DNA of 64,000 nt, taken from assembly GCA_022570795.1 (NCBI GenBank), contig JAKUDP010000001.1, forward strand, positions 1,426,001 through 1,490,000, given 5' to 3'. This stretch comes from Sphaerulina vaccinii. Lineage: Eukaryota > Ascomycota > Dothideomycetes > Mycosphaerellales > Mycosphaerellaceae. A program made the translations under genes and the position numbers. Below, piece by piece: positions 10,458 through 20,330 of this stretch. Position 1 is the first letter of the stretch, and the number at the start of each line of letters is the position of its first letter. The notes under the pieces were generated by a model, which saw only the letters and a list, made by a program, of their open reading frames with translations, was not told the origin of the DNA and searched no databases.

Positions 10458-12068
10458 ATGACAACGAATCTAGGCAGTGCAGCTGCCTGCACACCATCCA
10501 CCTTCTCATCAATACCTTTACCTTTCGGAACGCAACTTCTCTCAACAACAGCCTCACCCAGCAACTTCACCCGAGATGTCAACATACTTTATCGAATGTG
10601 GGATCCACCTCTCGGAAACGTCACAGTCAACTTCTGCAATGTCACAATAACCTACACGCACCCGGGACAGAACGATCGCATCACAGATGAAGTCTGGCTT
10701 CCTCTCGACCAAAAGGACTATAATGGTCGTATGCAGAGTCTTGGCGGCGGAGGTTTCATCGCTGGAAGAACTGAAATGCAATATGGTGGAATGCTTGGTG
10801 CTGTGATCGCTGGCTTTGCGGGCGTGAGTTCTGATGCTGGACTTGTCAATGCTAGTACTGGTGTTGTGGATACTACGTATCCTAGCTGGGTGCTGGAAAG
10901 TGCGGGGAATATCAATCTTTATGATTTGGAGAATCTTGGAAGTCGGGCTCTTGGTGAATCTGCTGAGATCAGCAAAGATGTCGTTGCAGCATACTTTGGT
11001 TCCCCACCGGAGTATTCCTACTGGACTGGGTGTAGCCAGGGCGGTCGACAAGGTCTTGCTCTCGCCCAACGATACCCAGATGCATATGATGGGATCATTG
11101 CAGCGGCTCCTGCTGTTTACATTGCACAAGTTCTAGGCACTATTCAGTGGCCGCAGCAGTTCATGAACGTCCTTGGGAAGTATATCCATACAACTGCGAG
11201 ACTCTGGCCATCGCGGAAGCTGCTGCCAGACATTGCGATCCTCTCGACGGCGTAGAAGACGGAGTCATTGGGAAATCCGGAACTTTGTCTTGTTGACTTC
11301 GATCCGTTCAGCATGGTAGGCACTTCGACCAGCAACTGCTCAGACACAGGCACAAACGTCACGATCAGTGAAGCTGCAGCGAAGGTCTTAGCAGCATACT
11401 GGGCAGGTCCTGTCGATCCTCCTGGAGAGAGCTTATGGTATGGACCTGAAGTCGGCAGTGGCAGCAACTACAACTTCTACACCAAGACTATCACGAACAC
11501 ATACACCACTGCCAATGGTAGCGTTGGGGTGCCTAGTGCGCTCGGCACAACCTGGCTGAGCCTGTTTCTCGCGAATGATGCGAAGTTTGATGTGACGAAC
11601 GTAACGAGCGCCGAGTATGCCAGACTCATGACGCTCGGCGTGCAGAGATTCCAGAGTCTACTTGATGCCAACGACCCAGATCTTCGACCTTTCAAAGACG
11701 CAGGAGGCAAGATGATTACATTCCATGGACTGGCAGACTCTATCATCCCACCAAAAGGCACAGAGCAATACTACAATAAAGTCTCAGCACGCGTCAACGG
11801 TACTGCACAAGACTTTTATCGCTACTTCGAAACCCCTGGCATCGATCATTGCGCACTTGGTCCTGGAGGTCAGCCTTATACGATATATGCGCAGTTGAGG
11901 GACTGGGTGGAGAATGGTACTGTGCCAGAGAATGTCCCTGTTAGCTTTAATGATACGAAAGGAGTGCAGCAGGATAGGATATTGTGTCCGTATCCGCAGA
12001 AGCCGGAGTTGGTCGATGGGAGTGCGGATCCGGCGAAGAGGGAGAGTTGGAGATGTGTGGAGAAGTAG
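10458..12068 (+). CDS. tannase/feruloyl esterase family protein, doubly frameshifted
   Basis: A member of the fungal tannase/feruloyl esterase B family (ester hydrolysis of gallate or ferulate). The nucleophile motif GCSQGGRQG, the acid-loop region HGLADSIIPP and the IDHC motif match the CS-D-HC arrangement in which the Cys beside Ser pairs with the Cys after His. The frame opened at 10458 stops at 11253-11255, yet the same frame resumes at 11271 and runs to 12068. Between about 11184 and 11271 the family-conserved sequence (YNCETLAIAEAAARHCDPLD..EDGVIG) is encoded in another frame. Two extra bases (AT duplication in TATAT, 11181-11185) and one extra G (11270-11272) explain this, and together they restore frame. 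The corrected length would be about 535 aa. No signal peptide precedes CTPSTF. Confidence 0.8.
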
Positions 12069-12156
12069 CGACCGAAGTTAACTGTTTACATGATTTGATG
12101 GGAAGGACGCAACGGCTGACTATGAAGAGCTCCTACTAGCCCAACCTACAACACTA

Positions 12157-13941
12157 TCACTTCCATATCTTCCATTGCTTCATAATCGTGGCCGATGGCA
12201 GACTCGGATCGTGATGATACTTCTCATGCTTGTGTGTGTCTCGATATACCCGAAGCACAAACGTTCCTGGTGGGATAGCTTTATTCACGATCGCTCCCTG
12301 CAAGCTGTCGATCAAGATGCCAGTATAGATCTTCGCGTATATATCGTGTGGTTCTCCTGAGGAATCGCAAAGGCCAACTCTCTGGAGATCTTCTTGAGCA
12401 TGCACTGGCGAAACTGGCGAACTCTGAGCAGTTGTCCCTGGACGATGGTAGCTGCCGTTCAAAGAGAAACTCCGATGGTTGAGTTGCAGTGATATATCAT
12501 CAAGACTGATCTGCACCACATCACACTTCCCGGACCCCGATGTAGACTGCTCATCGGTACTTTGAATCGCCAAGCCGGTAAGGTTTGGCTCGTGAATATG
12601 TAGTATCATCTCATGTTCCTTGGGGTACCACCATGGTCTCGGCCACGCCTTGATCAACTCCAGACCTTGATCCAAATCTACGCAGACAGAGTGCAGCAGC
12701 CCCATCCTCAGTATTCTCAGACTGCGGAGCGGAGGAACAATGCGGTAGTCTTGATACGAGAATCTCCTCGCCTGTGGCAGCACATCTCGCAAGACCTCGC
12801 ACGCTGTCACACCCTGAGTAGTCCTTGAGTGTAGTGACGCACTTTGAAAGCGCTGCCAAGTCTGATCAGGAGGTACAAAGGCGACTTCACGAAACTTCAG
12901 AGCCAGAGGTTCATCAGGTTCGCCGGTGTGACATTTCAGAAAGCCATAGATGTCGAGGGAATCGTGCGCAGGCGGCATAACGAGATATATGTGTAGCCCT
13001 CGATTTGTCAACTCGTGTGGAATCGTATCGCTGTGTCGTGTCTCGTGTGCCATCACGTCCCCACAGTGACGGAAACAGTAGACATCAGGAGCCAAAAGCA
13101 GGCGACGCTGCAATAGATCGTAGGGGTGCCAGTACAAAATCGACTGGTCCCAACTCTGCTGCAGAAGCACCTCTTGTAGACGCATAAAAGCCCGTGACCC
13201 TTCGCCATACAGGAGTGGCAAGTAGATGCCAAGGAGTCCAAGGAGACAATAAGCTTGATCTTCAGGCCTGGTTGTATTTCGTCTGGCAGCCCAAGAGAGT
13301 CTTGCAGCTATGGATATACGCTGCACCGAGTCACGATCAGATAGAACTCTAGTCTGAAATCCAGTAATCTCTTGTAAGGCGTCAATCACTTGCTGGTCTT
13401 CCCGAATAGACTTAGGATCCTCGAGGGCAAGACTGCTTTTCCGGGCAATCTCGACCCATCGGTTCCTGTCGCTGGCATAGAAAATGACCAATGCTGGAGC
13501 TATGAGCTCTTGTAGAGTCCATCCCCGGGTGAACCATCGACTCTGCCCAAGCAGACTTATGTAGTATTCCTTGCGCTGCTCGCGTCCATCTTCGTGCAAA
13601 GCCATCTGTATATCCGACATATACGTGTAACACACTTTCGCGCTGCTATACCATTTGTACATCGAATTGATAGCTTCACTGAGCTCTGCACTGCTGTCTT
13701 TATTGATGCAGCAAGTATCGACCCAGGTGTAGCTCAAGCCGTCCTTCTTCGCTTGAGCACAGGCGAGATCAATGTTGTGGTACCCTTTCATGCTTTGTGC
13801 CTTCGCCAGATCAGAAAAGTCTGCAAACGTGACTTCTCCTTCCTGCATCCAAGTGTGTGAGAGTATAGCATACTGCCCAACGATGAATCTTTCGTCCAGG
13901 AAGGGGACCAGCTTGCGTGTCTCTACGTCGATCAGCCACAT
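12157..13941 (-). CDS. HET domain protein (heterokaryon incompatibility type)
   Basis: A single exon of 594 aa. The start MWLIDVETRKL followed by YAILSHTW (about residues 27-34), then TWVDTCCINKDSSAELSEAINSMY and CYTYMSD, is the classic HET domain. GWTLQELIAP and the RPEDQAYCLLGL/LPLLYGEG blocks place it in the HET plus DUF8212-like group. Such proteins can trigger cell death after non-self fusion, but most family members have no proven role. The frame is open for 113 codons upstream of the chosen ATG, but HET domains normally begin at this methionine. It is convergent with the tannase, with 88 bp between stops. The C-terminal half (after about residue 300) is not recognisable. Confidence 0.9.
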   Translation of the reverse strand: MWLIDVETRKLVPFLDERFIVGQYAILSHTWMQEGEVTFADFSDLAKAQSMKGYHNIDLACAQAKKDGLSYTWVDTCCINKDSSAELSEAINSMYKWYSSAKVCYTYMSDIQMALHEDGREQRKEYYISLLGQSRWFTRGWTLQELIAPALVIFYASDRNRWVEIARKSSLALEDPKSIREDQQVIDALQEITGFQTRVLSDRDSVQRISIAARLSWAARRNTTRPEDQAYCLLGLLGIYLPLLYGEGSRAFMRLQEVLLQQSWDQSILYWHPYDLLQRRLLLAPDVYCFRHCGDVMAHETRHSDTIPHELTNRGLHIYLVMPPAHDSLDIYGFLKCHTGEPDEPLALKFREVAFVPPDQTWQRFQSASLHSRTTQGVTACEVLRDVLPQARRFSYQDYRIVPPLRSLRILRMGLLHSVCVDLDQGLELIKAWPRPWWYPKEHEMILHIHEPNLTGLAIQSTDEQSTSGSGKCDVVQISLDDISLQLNHRSFSLNGSYHRPGTTAQSSPVSPVHAQEDLQRVGLCDSSGEPHDIYAKIYTGILIDSLQGAIVNKAIPPGTFVLRVYRDTHKHEKYHHDPSLPSATIMKQWKIWK

Positions 13942-14598
13942 AATGTAGTCAAACTCGATAAGGAAGAAGTGGGAATTCAAGGACGACCGATCGCACTTTT
14001 GAACCAAAGTTGACGCGCATTCGGTTAGAGATAACCATATGAAGGTGTGTATTGAGAGCTCCCAAGTGGAGAGATTCAGACGTCGCTTGCAAGCAGCAAC
14101 ACGCCACCACGAGGCTGAAAGATGTGGCACCAATGAGGCATACAGAACATCAGCCTTCCATATGTCGTGGAAGGTTGAAGTCGTTGTGCAATGCCTACTT
14201 GCAGATCGAAGCCATATACACGCATGATGCGACATGATGAGCAGTCCGTGTCCTCGGTTGCCTGGCGATGGTTTGCTCACATCTGACTTCTGGTCGGTGG
14301 CGACACAGCATCGCCGAGAAATCTTCGGAAAGCTTCACGGCGACTCGGTGGCTTAAGTGCGCGTGAGAAGACATCCTATACTCATCAGATTCCAGGAAGT
14401 TCCCCTGCGAGCCTCTAGACTGCATTTCACTACTGGTGATTGAACGCCACCGCCCAGAGACACCAGGCTCTTCGATGAACAGCCGGAATGTTTTTAAGCG
14501 AAGGGACAAAGGCTGAGATATACAGCAAACACATTACGAAATACTTAGCTCACTGCTCACCGTCGCATCAAGCAGTTCAGTAAGTTCGCATTGCCGCA
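13942..14598. promoter_or_regulatory. HET / SRA-protein divergent intergenic region
   Basis: A 657-bp spacer with both start codons at its ends. The minus-strand open frame that continues the HET ORF here has no HET-like content and is regarded as leader. Confidence 0.4.
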
Positions 14599-15897
14599 AT
14601 GTCTTCTACTTCAGGTGACATAGTATGGATTGACATCCTCGCCCCACCAGTGACCAGTCAGAATAAGAGACTCAACAACATAGCCAATGTGGCCTACATG
14701 GAAGAGGTAGTGAGCGAAAATCTGCTCAAAGAACTGCTCTCGCGTAACGAAGATGGTGGTGAGCAGGACGATGTAGCAGAGAGCCAAGAAGGTATCGGAG
14801 GAGGTGAAGCTGTAAGGGCCAGCTTGGAGGCAACTGGATCTCCTGAGGTGGAGATGTCGGAGCTCGCAGAAGGTGAGATTGGCATCGGCAAGGAGGAGAA
14901 TGAGGAGAGCATGGATATGGAGATGTCAGAGCCTGTCTGCTGGACCTCTGGCGACCTTCTTGAACATCTGCAAGTCTTCATCGACTGGCTCGAACGCCTT
15001 GTCATCGACGCAGGAACCAAAGAAGTGGTCGAGAGAATCGCGCTCAAGATCCAGCAGATCCAACCCTGGAAGCACGGCCAATATGCCAAGCAAGCTGCAG
15101 AAATCAAGAGCCACGGCCTGTCTCTTCTCCAGCGATGGAACGACATCACCGACAATTCGATTAGCCCTCCAGAAGCCCATTCATACTGGGGCAAAGGCAA
15201 GCTGATGCACGGCTTGGCTCTTCGACAAGGTCGAGACCGAGTCTACGATCCGAAATACCAGCACGAGAAGCGCAATGCTAGCGTGTTCGGTCACAACAGT
15301 GCGACGCCCGGTCGCTGGTTTCCATACGTAATCTGTGCTACCTGGAACGGTGTACATGGCGTCGCCCAAGGAGGTGTTCAATTCTCAACTGCTGGTATCC
15401 ACTCTGTACTCGTTTCGCAGGACCGCAATCAGACCATGGAAACGGGCGTTCTGAAGTACAGCGTGGCCGAGACAGTGGTAGACTGGCAGAACAACTACGC
15501 CAAAAAGTCCAATACTGAGTTGAGTGTACTGCTCAAGGAATGCGGGCTTCCCTACAGCGGTACCATACCAAATCTCGTCAAGCGTCTCGAGGAGTACGAT
15601 GCTAAGGTCGGAAAGAAGGCGCGGAGCACAGATCCAACTGATCTCATCAACCCAATACAGGTCGCAATTCTCAAGAATCAAGAAAAGGCCGCGAGGAAGT
15701 CTTGCTTGAGTGGAGAGCCAGTCCGTGTCGTGCGCAGGGTCGGCGGAGGCGATGATACTCTTCTGGCAGGTTGCCGCTACGATGGATTGTACAAGGTGAC
15801 TGAAGTCCAGAAGGAAGACGAACCGGGTATAGGCAGAGGCCAGAAGGTGTGGGCCTATCTGCAGAGACTAGAAGAGAAGGATAAGGGCCCCCCTTAA
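14599..15897 (+). CDS. SRA/YDG-domain protein with an internal SAP-like motif
   Basis: A 432-aa frame. Residues 45-112 are acidic and low-complexity, and 115-185 are helical. The segment from VFGHNSATPGRW (about 229) through GVHGVAQGGVQFSTAGIHSVLV looks like the first half of an SRA domain. EPVRVVRRVGGG and CRYDGLYKVTEV (373-403) form the second half with its YDG signature, and VWAYLQRLE closes it. Between the halves, ELSVLLKECGLPYSGTIPNLVKRLEEY (307-333) fits a SAP motif, a DNA-binding helix pair. SRA domains bind modified or hemimethylated DNA; the role here is unknown. The stop at 15895-15897 directly follows a C6 run. One base less would extend the protein to 15991 with a plausible tail. 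Start: first ATG. Confidence 0.75.
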   Translation: MSSTSGDIVWIDILAPPVTSQNKRLNNIANVAYMEEVVSENLLKELLSRNEDGGEQDDVAESQEGIGGGEAVRASLEATGSPEVEMSELAEGEIGIGKEENEESMDMEMSEPVCWTSGDLLEHLQVFIDWLERLVIDAGTKEVVERIALKIQQIQPWKHGQYAKQAAEIKSHGLSLLQRWNDITDNSISPPEAHSYWGKGKLMHGLALRQGRDRVYDPKYQHEKRNASVFGHNSATPGRWFPYVICATWNGVHGVAQGGVQFSTAGIHSVLVSQDRNQTMETGVLKYSVAETVVDWQNNYAKKSNTELSVLLKECGLPYSGTIPNLVKRLEEYDAKVGKKARSTDPTDLINPIQVAILKNQEKAARKSCLSGEPVRVVRRVGGGDDTLLAGCRYDGLYKVTEVQKEDEPGIGRGQKVWAYLQRLEEKDKGPP

Positions 15898-15991
15898 TCA
15901 GCGGTCTCTGGAAGAGTGTAGGCTGGTAGTTCCGGGCGACCAGCAGGAAAAGTGGATGAAGGAGATCAAGAAGGGCTACGAGTACCTCTAA
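15898..15991 (+). pseudogene. out-of-frame C-terminal tail of the SRA-domain protein
   Basis: After the stop of the SRA frame, the neighbouring frame is open to TAA at 15989-15991. It encodes a protein-like tail (LNQRSLEECRLVVPGDQQ, then EKWMKEIKKGYEYL). Reading GGGCCCCCCTTAATC with five instead of six C joins the two frames exactly. This is either a real frameshift mutation or a homopolymer sequencing error. Confidence 0.5.
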
Positions 15992-16067
15992 ATCGCTTGA
16001 GGTCTGGGAAAACCCAAAGGAAGAGTCGGCCAATGGCGTTGAGCATGTAGAGTAGCTGGATTGAGGA

Positions 16068-16361
16068 TCAAATGGTCTTGAGTAAGAGGTCATGCACCAG
16101 CTGAGAATCAATGTTCGAGCCTTGCGTTTTGTCACACGTCTTCAGATCAGTACCGAAACGGTCGTCGCTCACAGTCAAATCCTCGAGGTGGAGCGTAAGG
16201 CCTTGCTCGAGCAGAGCCTGCTCATGAATATCAAGAGAGGCAAGCACGGCTAGCAGTCTTCGATCAATCTCGAGCAGGTCTGGATGGAGTTGAGTCTCGC
16301 GCCAGCGCCGAGAAGAGATCTGGGATGCAGATGAGCCCAGGAAAGTGGTATAGAAGCACAC
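16068..16361 (-). CDS. possible hypothetical protein (exon fragment)
   Basis: A 97-codon frame whose last two-thirds look protein-like: an amphipathic helical segment (LLEIDRRLLAVLASLDIHEQ) followed by LEDLTVSDDRFGTDLKTCDK. No family is recognised. The first part may not be coding. An overlapping frame (16250-16525) could supply an upstream exon, but no splice pair that keeps frame was found. It is reported because nothing else explains 15992-16634. Confidence 0.25.
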   Translation of the reverse strand: MCFYTTFLGSSASQISSRRWRETQLHPDLLEIDRRLLAVLASLDIHEQALLEQGLTLHLEDLTVSDDRFGTDLKTCDKTQGSNIDSQLVHDLLLKTI

Positions 16362-16634
16362 GACTCATCTGAGGTACTTGTGATGGATGCGGATAGAGGC
16401 CTGTCCCGGATGGCGGTCGGACGAATGAATGATCCGCGACGAGTAGCAAAGTGGTGGTTCATATATGTCTCCCTACCACCCAGTACTGTAAGACTTATGG
16501 AGACTTCCTCAGCCCGCTTCTTCACTGCTGGGCCGATCCCACGATCCCAAGCCCTAAGTCGGTATGTTGCGTTCCTTTCGATCTTTATGATGTGCTACCG
16601 TAAGCAGACTTTTGAGTTTTGATGCCTGTCTTCG

Positions 16635-18146
16635 TTATGCTGACATCGCCTTATTGACACGCCGTCTCTCGTCTCTCTCGAGCCACTTTCGAAACAGCAC
16701 AATGATCATGCTCCCAAATCCAACTGACAGTGACTGATAGATGACGATCGGAATCTGAATCTTACTCTCCAGCTCAAGACCAGGACCAGAGAAGATCGAT
16801 ATCGACAAAGGGATGCCAGTAGCGGGACCTTTTCCTGTTACACAGTATGCTATTGCAACGATGTCCTTCCTCGGGAACAAGAGAAGAGAAGCAGTAATCG
16901 ATATTCCGAGGTATACAAGCCATATTGTAAGCAGGATGAACACCAGGAAGATCTTGTTCGAAGCGGGAACAGTACCAAAAGCTCCAGATGAAAAGGCTTG
17001 GTCATAAGTCGACCAGATGATGACAAGCATGCAGAGACTGCCTATACGCTTGACGATCGGGTTCTTCTTGAAGATCTTATTACACTCACCCGGGAAGAAA
17101 TGTCGGATGATCTGGCCGACTGCCAGAGGGACGAAGATGGAGAGCCCGAGCTGCTTGAGCACTCTTCGATATACCTCAGCGAACTGAGAACTGTTGCTAG
17201 CTGGCAGGATATCGTTATACCACGTGGGCACCGAAGTATACATGACAACCAGAGCCGGGGTAATGAACACACCTGCATCCGACAGATCAGCATACCTTGA
17301 TGGTCTTCACTGAACTCCAAGGCATAAAGGAAGAGTAGCTACAGTTTTCGACTCACCTATGAAGTTTCCCAAAGTCACTTGGACAACCGTCAACTCCTGA
17401 TTGCCCTTTGCCTGTGCTGTCATCACCACATTACTTGCAAGAGTAGTTGGAATACAACTCATGAAGACAAGTCCAACAAGCAGGCCTGGATCCATGAACT
17501 CCTTATTCGTTGCCGTTGCCGACACAATGCCAAACATGATGGCAGAGCAGATCAAGAAACATTGACCTTGCACCCAGAGGTGGGCCTTCCATCTTGCGTA
17601 GTTACGGACCAAGATACCAGTGTCGAGTGTACATCCGGTGGCAAAGAAGATGATGCAGACGCAGAGATATGAGATGATTCTGGACTTGAGGGTCTGCTGG
17701 GACCGCGGGACTTGGACTTGAGAGGCCAGGACAATGAGAATGCCCATGCATATCAGAAACCATTGGTCGTCGAGGAGCGTCAGGATTCGAGTCTTCCATG
17801 AGGACTTCTCTCTGTTTTCGCCACCAGCTGGACCATCTCGACTTCCGATAATTGAGATGCCTGGCTGCTCAGATACACTGTGGTGCGTACTGTCACCCCA
17901 CTGACTGTGCTGCTCTTCGACCAAGCTGTGTACCGTTTTCTCAGCATCATCGCTGCAACTCGCATTCAACCTGTCCCTGCCGGATCCTGCTTGACTGGTC
18001 TCGATGTCGCTTTTGGTGGATACCGATGCCCCATCGTCGCCTGCTGAGCCGATGCTGGCAATCTCGCTGCTCTTCTGGGTGCCATCTTGTGGAACCACAT
18101 CTTCTCTTGTAGATTGAGGCGTCTCAAGTCGAGCTGATTCTGTCAT
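16635..18146 (-). CDS. SLC10A7/Rch1-like bile-acid:Na+ symporter family protein
   Basis: A polytopic membrane protein of the SBF-like family (SLC10A7; yeast Rch1), reported to act at the plasma membrane in limiting calcium uptake. Exons 18146-17357 and 17272-16635 (84-nt GT-AG intron, phase 1) give 475 aa. A hydrophilic 115-residue Ser/Asp-rich N-terminus precedes about ten hydrophobic segments. Family-like stretches include LLDDQWFLICMGILIV, FMSCIPTTLASNVVMTAQAKG (the conserved core helix with the Asn-Val turn) and CVTGKGPATGIPLS near the end. ACR3-type arsenite transporters were considered, but the SCIPTTLASNV motif favours SLC10A7. Ion specificity is not deducible. Confidence 0.85.
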
Positions 18147-18970
18147 CTCAGCTGACTATGGCAAATCGATACACAGCACGCCTGATGCTGATGCTGACTA
18201 CCTGAGCGCTCCATCCTGACGTGCGTGAAGAAGGAATTGGAGACTATCAAGGAAAAGATGGCGGAAAAACGAAGTGGCAGTTAATTGCGGCTTCCCGAAC
18301 TGGTTAGATCTCCCTTGGCATGGCGCATTCATCTCTGCACCTCTTCCCTGCCTTAAGCAGCGTTACATCTCGCACAGTCATCAGGACGAGGAAGAGAGCT
18401 GAGAGCTACGGAAACAATTCCATTCGACTCTGCACCGTCATGTCATGCCCACGAATAGACTTCAATGAGTTCAATCCGAGCCGAAGCATGACTGCAGACG
18501 ACCTGGATCGTCCTTGAATACCCCGCCTACACGACGCCGTACCCCTCCACCACCATACCATTATCAAGCCTCCAGAATCCGCCACCTGATCTAGCCGTGG
18601 TTCTGTTCACTACTCCTCTCAGCCGTGCAGCTTCGCTAAGGCTGCTTGGTAACACCATGATTGGATCGGGCCAGCCATCTTCTCTCATCTTGTAATGCCA
18701 TCCCCGATCCACAGCATCGGAAAGAGCAAACTAGGTTATTAAGCCCTGTAGAGCACCAAGTAGGATTCTCGACCTCAGCTCTGGATTCTGTCCGCGAGGA
18801 GCACTTAAAGGAGAAGTTGTCCATTCTTTTTACCGTCTTTGCCATTTCTCTCTTCTTTCCCCTCATCATACTACAAGACTCTTAGCTGTTGCATGTCAGG
18901 AAGAGCTTCAACTGACATCCCAATATCTCTACGAAAAGTTTGGCAAGAATTGGAAGATCGCGAACACAAG
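18147..18970. promoter_or_regulatory. divergent region between transporter and alcohol dehydrogenase
   Basis: An 824-bp spacer. An in-frame upstream ATG for the dehydrogenase lies at 18893, so transcripts may begin upstream of it. No operator recognised. Confidence 0.35.
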
Positions 18971-20315
18971 ATGGCAGCAGTACAATCTAGCAGAGCGATC
19001 GTGTCTCACGATACGCTTGAGAACAAGGGATGGAAGATGGAAGAGATCAACTTGCGAGAGCTGCAACAAGGCGAGCTCCTCGTTGAGATGGTAGCTTCGG
19101 GTGTTTGCCATACAGATGTCTTGATCGGTAACATCCCAGCCGGAGCAGCACCAATCGCCTTCTACCCAAGAGTGCTAGGACATGAAGGTCAATATACTCT
19201 TTGCGAGGCTTGAAGCACGAGTAGCAGAACTGACAAGTAAAATGTAGGCTCCGGCTACGTTCGCAAAGTTGGCCCAGGCGTCAGCGTAGCAGGCGAAGGC
19301 GATCCAGTCCTCCTCTCCTTCGCCTTCTGCGAGAACTGCGAAATCTGCAAAACAGGCGGCCACTCCAACTGCAACAATTTCAACGAACTCAACTTCGGTC
19401 CTCAACCAGCTTTCAGCGCGACATCTGCCACCAAAGGCAGCGAACCAGAGATTGGAGGTTGCTTCTTCGGCCAATCCTCATTCGCGAACTTCTCCATTGT
19501 CAAGTCCTGCTCAGTCGTCAATGTCAAGGGCATTGTTGACAACAAGAAGGATCTCCAGCTCTTTTCACCTCTGGGTTGTGGAATCCAGACTGGAAGTGGA
19601 ACTGTTGTGAACGTTTCGGGCGCAGGACCAAAGGATGCGATCTGTATCCTGGGTCTAGGAGGTGTCGGACTGTCAGCTATCATGGGTGCCAAGATTCAAG
19701 GTTGCAGAATCATCATTGGAGTAGACAGAGTCGAATCTCGTCTCAAGCTTGCGAAAGAGTTGGGAGCTACACATGTGATTGATGGATCGAAGCTCGATGA
19801 AGGCAAGACGCTTGGAGATGTTATTAAAGAGATTGCAGATGGCGTTGGTCCAACAATCACAGTCGACACTTCTGGAGCTCCTGTGTTGATGGATGCTGGA
19901 ATGAAGTTCACGAGGAATCGAGGCAAGTATATCCAGGTTGGATCTCCGCCATTTGATTACACGCTAGGCAGCGTCAGCGGATTTGAGTTCATGGTTGCTG
20001 GAAAACAATGGATTGGAGCTATCGAAGGTGGTGCTTATCCACCGGAATATGTGCCAAAGATGATTCAGTGGTATCGAGAGGGCAAGTTCCCAATTGATAA
20101 GCTGATGAAGTTGATGCCTGCGGATCAGTGGGAGCAGGCTACGCATGAGATGCACACAGGAGTAAGTTGTAACAATCTCGCTTTTCGTGATAAGATCTAT
20201 GCTAATGGTGTCGCTCTTCTCCAACAGGAAACAATCAAGCCAATGTAAGTCGCAACCTCGCAAGTCGCCATATGCCGCATATGCTAACCAACCTCGCAGT
20301 CTGACGTGGTCGTAA
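18971..20315 (+). CDS. zinc-dependent alcohol dehydrogenase (aryl-alcohol/benzyl-alcohol type)
   Basis: A medium-chain dehydrogenase that oxidises a primary or aromatic alcohol with NAD(P). Four exons: 18971-19187, 19248-20161, 20228-20244 (17 nt) and 20300-20315 (16 nt), giving 387 aa and the terminus ETIKPILTWS. Catalytic-zinc ligands: Cys in SGVCHTD and His/Glu in GHEG. The structural-zinc cluster is CENCEICKTGGHSNC. The Rossmann motif is GLGGVGLSAIMGAKI. Intron 1 starts with the weak donor GTCAAT; the reading frame and family alignment (GHE/GSGYVRKVGPGV) support it. If the last two introns are missed, the ORF ends wrongly at 20248. The ATG at 18971 (MAAVQSSRA) is preferred over 18893. It is convergent with the next gene, 15 nt apart. 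Confidence 0.92.
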
Positions 20316-20330
20316 GTCCGAGCACGATAG

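Noticed and set aside
10554..11129. 191-codon minus-strand frame
   Set aside because: Antisense to the tannase catalytic region.
11180..11255. GT...AG intron as explanation of the broken tannase frame
   Set aside because: 76 nt is not a multiple of three and would remove family-conserved residues; other AG choices also fail to restore frame.
16635..18146. ACR3 arsenite transporter
   Set aside because: Considered for a bile-acid-superfold protein, but SCIPTTLASNV and the N-terminal layout match SLC10A7/Rch1.
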